Source: Herbaspirillum sp. 3R11 (GTDB lineage Bacteria; Pseudomonadota; Gammaproteobacteria; Burkholderiales; Burkholderiaceae_D). From it: a DNA stretch of 64,000 bases. Both the position numbers and the translations under genes were made by a program. Shown piece by piece: positions 61,367-64,000 of the stretch (positions are counted from its first letter, which is position 1; each line of letters starts with the position of its first letter). The stretch spans positions 310,001 to 374,000 of the forward strand of contig NZ_SPNJ01000006.1 of NCBI RefSeq assembly GCF_004563925.1. Reading direction: 5' to 3'. Under the pieces are notes generated by a model. That model saw nothing but the letters and a program-made list of their open reading frames with translations. It was not told the DNA's origin and searched no databases.

Positions 61367-61564
61367 AGTAGGAGGAAAATGCATTGAAAGTGGGCAAAAA
61401 TGCCGAAAAGCTATTGTACAATAAGGGGTTGTCTCTTGTTGTGTTGTACTGGGGGAAACACTTTTCGGCTGTGCATTTTCAAGCGTGCCTGAAAAGTTAG
61501 GGAAAGAGGAATCGCGTCGCCAACCTGGCAATTTATTATCACAATCAAGTCTCAGGGTGTTTGA

Positions 61565-62233
61565 ATGAATCGTGCCTTTTCGCCGTTGTTGAAATCCTTA
61601 TTCATTGCAATGCTGGCGGTATCTTCCGCAGCATTTGCAGCCGAAGAAAAAAAACCCGAGCCAGTCGCCAAGGTTGATCCGGCCAAAGGCGAAGCGCTCT
61701 ATACCAACGGCGACGCGGCGCGCAACATCACCGCCTGCGTTTCCTGTCATGGCGCCGCGGGCAATTCGACCATTACCGCCAATCCGCGCCTGGCGGGCCA
61801 GCATACCGCCTACATCGTCAAGCAATTGACCGATTTCCGCGCCGCCGGCCGCAGCAACCCCATCATGTCGCCGCTGGCCAAGGCCTTGTCGGATGATGAC
61901 GTGAAGAACATCGCCGCCTACCTCAACGCCCAGGCCCCGAAGCCGGGCGCCGCCAAGAGCAAGGACACCCTTGAACTCGGCAAGCAGATCTGGCGCGGCG
62001 GCATCGCCTCCAAGAACGTTCCGGCCTGCGCCGGTTGCCACAGCCCGAACGGCGCCGGCATCCCTGCACAGTATCCGCGTCTGGCCGGCCAGCACCAGGA
62101 TTACACGGTGACCGAATTGACAGCCTTCCGCGGCGGCACGCGCAGCAACAGCCCGCAGATGACGACCATTGCGGACCGCCTGTCGGACAAGGAAATCAAG
62201 GCTGTGGCAGACTACATCGCCGGCCTGAAGTAA
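61565..62233 (+). CDS. Cytochrome c4 (diheme c-type cytochrome)
   Basis: A 222-residue periplasmic diheme cytochrome. The signal peptide covers about residues 1-23, ending SSAAFAAEE. The two heme sites are CVSCH and CAGCH, each in a repeated domain with a distal methionine ([16 protein letters not shown] and [17 protein letters not shown]). It would feed electrons to terminal oxidases. It is divergent from engB and followed by a terminator, then resB, whose product helps attach its hemes. Confidence 0.95.
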   Translation: MNRAFSPLLKSLFIAMLAVSSAAFAAEEKKPEPVAKVDPAKGEALYTNGDAARNITACVSCHGAAGNSTITANPRLAGQHTAYIVKQLTDFRAAGRSNPIMSPLAKALSDDDVKNIAAYLNAQAPKPGAAKSKDTLELGKQIWRGGIASKNVPACAGCHSPNGAGIPAQYPRLAGQHQDYTVTELTAFRGGTRSNSPQMTTIADRLSDKEIKAVADYIAGLK

Positions 62234-62298
62234 AGAATCCGTTTTAAAGAATCAGTTGTAAAAATCCGATGTAAAAATTCGGTCGCAACAAATTGGAG

Positions 62299-62325
62299 GG
62301 GGTGGCTGCGAAGCCGCCCCTTTTT
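62299..62325 (+). terminator. Terminator after cytochrome c4
   Basis: GGGGTGGC (62299-62306) pairs with GCCGCCCC (62313-62320) around TGCGAA, followed by five T. Confidence 0.9.
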
Positions 62326-62450
62326 GCATTTCCGTCTTGCCAGGCCAACTCACCCCGGCAGGCGAGGCAGCCGCTGAGAACTGCACCGCAGAAAACTGCA
62401 CCGCAAGCAGCAACGACAAGCACCATCGAGCATCGATAAAGGTAGCACTT

Positions 62451-64000
62451 ATGACAGGCAGTACCGCAGGCATCCAACTGAAGACCCGCCAACGCTGGGT
62501 CGCCGAAGTCGTCGAGCTGTTTTCCTCCATGCGCTTTGCCATCAGCCTGCTGACGCTGATCGCGGTCGCCTCCATCATCGGCACCGTGCTGCAGCAGAAC
62601 CAGCCGATGCCGAACTACGTCAACCAGTTCGGGCCGTTCTGGTTCGAGGTGTTCGGCAAGCTTGGCCTCTACGCTGTGTACTCGGCCTGGTGGTTCCTGA
62701 TGATCATGGGTTTCCTGGTGCTGTCGACCTCGCTGTGCATCGCGCGCAACGGTCCCAAAATGCTCAAGGACATCAGCAGTTGGCGTGAAAACGTGCGCGA
62801 GCAATCGCTGCGCAATTTCCACCACAAGGCCGAATGGACCGCCGCCACGCCGGTGGCCGGCATGGCGCTGCAACTGGCGCAGCGCATCGGCGCCAACGGC
62901 TACAAGGTCAAGTTGCTGGAAAAGGACGGCGCCACGCTGATCGCCGCCAAGAAGGGCGCGGCCAACAAACTGGGTTACATCTTCGCCCACTCCGCCATCG
63001 TCATCATCTGCCTGGGCGGCCTGCTCGACTCCGACCTGCCGATCCGCTTCCAGCAATGGTTCTACGACAAGACGCCATTTACCGGCAACGGCGTGATTTC
63101 GCAGATTCCGGCCGAGCACCGGCTGGGCCTGGGCAATCCGACCTTCCGCGGCAACACGCTAATCCCTGAAGGCGCCAGCAGCAGCACCGCCATCATCCCG
63201 CAGCAGAACGGCGTGATGATCCAGGACCTGCCGTTCACGATCCAGTTGAAGCGCTTCGTCATCGACTACTACTCAACCGGCATGCCGAAGCTGTTCGCGA
63301 GCGACGTCATCGTGCGCGACAACGCCACCGGCAAGGATTTTGCTGCGACCATCAAGGTCAATGAACCGCTGATCTACAACGGCGTGGCGGTGTACCAGTC
63401 CAGTTTCGAAGACGGCGGCAGCAAGCTGCGCCTGACCGGCCATGCGATGACCGGCGCCGACGACAAGCGCTTCGAGATCGCCGGTGAAGTCAACGGCAGT
63501 ACGCCGTTGTCGGCGGCCAAGGACAATGAGTACACGGTGGAGTGGAGCGGCTTCCGTCCCTTCAACGTGGAAAACATGAACAACAACGGCAACAGCGCCA
63601 ACGGCGGCGGCAGTGGCGATGTTCGCAGCGTCAACAAGAGCCTCAACCAGAGCATGGGCAAGTCGTTCGCCGATGGCCTCGACAAGCATCTCGGCTCGGG
63701 CGCCAAGAACGCCAACAGCAAGGACCTCAAGAACGTCGGCCCGAGCGTGCAATACAAATTGCGCGACAAGACCGGCCAGGCGCGCGAGTTCCTGAACTAC
63801 ATGCAGCCGGTACAGGTCGACGGCGCCTATGTCTTCCTGGCGGGGGTACGCGACATGCCGGACGAGCAATTCCGCTACCTGCGCATTCCGGCCGATGACG
63901 AAGACAGCGTCGACGAGTGGATGCGCCTGCGCGCCGCGCTGGCCAATCCGGCCTTGCGCGCGGAAGCCGCCACACGCTACGCGCGCCAGGCCATGAAAGG
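62451..64000 (+). CDS. resB: Cytochrome c biogenesis protein ResB (3' partial)
   Basis: Open reading frame of at least 516 codons from ATG 62451, running past the window edge. ResB/Ccs1 is part of System II, which carries heme across the membrane and attaches it to apocytochrome c. An early hydrophobic span reads FAISLLTLIAVASIIGTVLQ, and a second follows near WWFLMIMGFLVLST. A third, LGYIFAHSAIVIICLGGLL, comes before the large periplasmic domain. That domain contains an Asn/Gly-rich insert from about residue 376 (MNNNGNSANGGGSGD). The ccsA partner would be expected just downstream. Confidence 0.93.
   Translation, partial: MTGSTAGIQLKTRQRWVAEVVELFSSMRFAISLLTLIAVASIIGTVLQQNQPMPNYVNQFGPFWFEVFGKLGLYAVYSAWWFLMIMGFLVLSTSLCIARNGPKMLKDISSWRENVREQSLRNFHHKAEWTAATPVAGMALQLAQRIGANGYKVKLLEKDGATLIAAKKGAANKLGYIFAHSAIVIICLGGLLDSDLPIRFQQWFYDKTPFTGNGVISQIPAEHRLGLGNPTFRGNTLIPEGASSSTAIIPQQNGVMIQDLPFTIQLKRFVIDYYSTGMPKLFASDVIVRDNATGKDFAATIKVNEPLIYNGVAVYQSSFEDGGSKLRLTGHAMTGADDKRFEIAGEVNGSTPLSAAKDNEYTVEWSGFRPFNVENMNNNGNSANGGGSGDVRSVNKSLNQSMGKSFADGLDKHLGSGAKNANSKDLKNVGPSVQYKLRDKTGQAREFLNYMQPVQVDGAYVFLAGVRDMPDEQFRYLRIPADDEDSVDEWMRLRAALANPALRAEAATRYARQAMK

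Overview
The window is high-GC chromosomal DNA from a betaproteobacterium. Gene order, protein flavour and codon use point to Oxalobacteraceae, most likely Herbaspirillum or a close relative; this is an inference from recognised families, not a database result. Most of the window is the translation and transcription super-locus, where the real genes lie on the plus strand. I see no insertion sequence, prophage, CRISPR array or rRNA gene.

Layout. (a) 1-4070: the end of gshA, gshB (glutathione synthesis), then a permease-less regulatory PTS (EIIA-Man, HPr, Enzyme I). (b) 4138-7490: an H-type pseudoknot element that I read as a SAM-II riboswitch, followed by an intrinsic terminator, metX-metW (methionine synthesis), then ampG (muropeptide import). 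(c) 7530-22091: a strong promoter, tRNA-Tyr, tRNA-Gly, tRNA-Thr, tuf, tRNA-Trp, secE, nusG, rplK, rplA, rplJ, rplL, rpoB, rpoC and a strong terminator. (d) 22165-25954: an accessory iron locus set between rpoC and rpsL. It has a promoter with a perfect 19-bp Fur-like palindrome, a TonB-dependent heme-type receptor, and an HmuS/ChuS-family protein that unexpectedly carries a lipoprotein signal peptide. (e) 26167-45348: rpsL, rpsG, fusA, a second tuf almost identical to the first, then the S10, spc and alpha operons through rplQ, broken by several strong hairpins or terminators.

(f) 45593-49448: a NodI/NodJ-type ABC exporter, cutA and dsbD. (g) 49511-50263: a 1-Cys peroxiredoxin with its own promoter and terminator. 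(h) 50262-55576: a LysR regulator divergent from an iron-type alcohol dehydrogenase, an alpha-ketoglutaric-semialdehyde-type dehydrogenase and an orphan amino-acid-type binding protein. This looks like a catabolic unit that oxidises an omega-hydroxy acid or alcohol. (i) 55575-59139, minus strand: a sulfonate/taurine-type ABC transporter operon ending in an Asp/Glu-racemase-family gene. (j) 59278-61384, minus strand: hemB and engB, separated by a plus-strand non-coding element with its own terminator (probable sRNA). (k) 61565 to the end: cytochrome c4 and the start of resB (System II cytochrome c maturation), which runs off the window.

How the parts connect: regions c and e supply ribosomes, elongation factors, RNA polymerase and the Sec channel. 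hemB, cytochrome c4, ResB and DsbD all serve heme and cytochrome c assembly, and region d takes up external heme. The most interesting points are the riboswitch before metX, the exported HmuS-like lipoprotein inserted into the str region, the hemB-engB sRNA candidate and the transporter-racemase operon.
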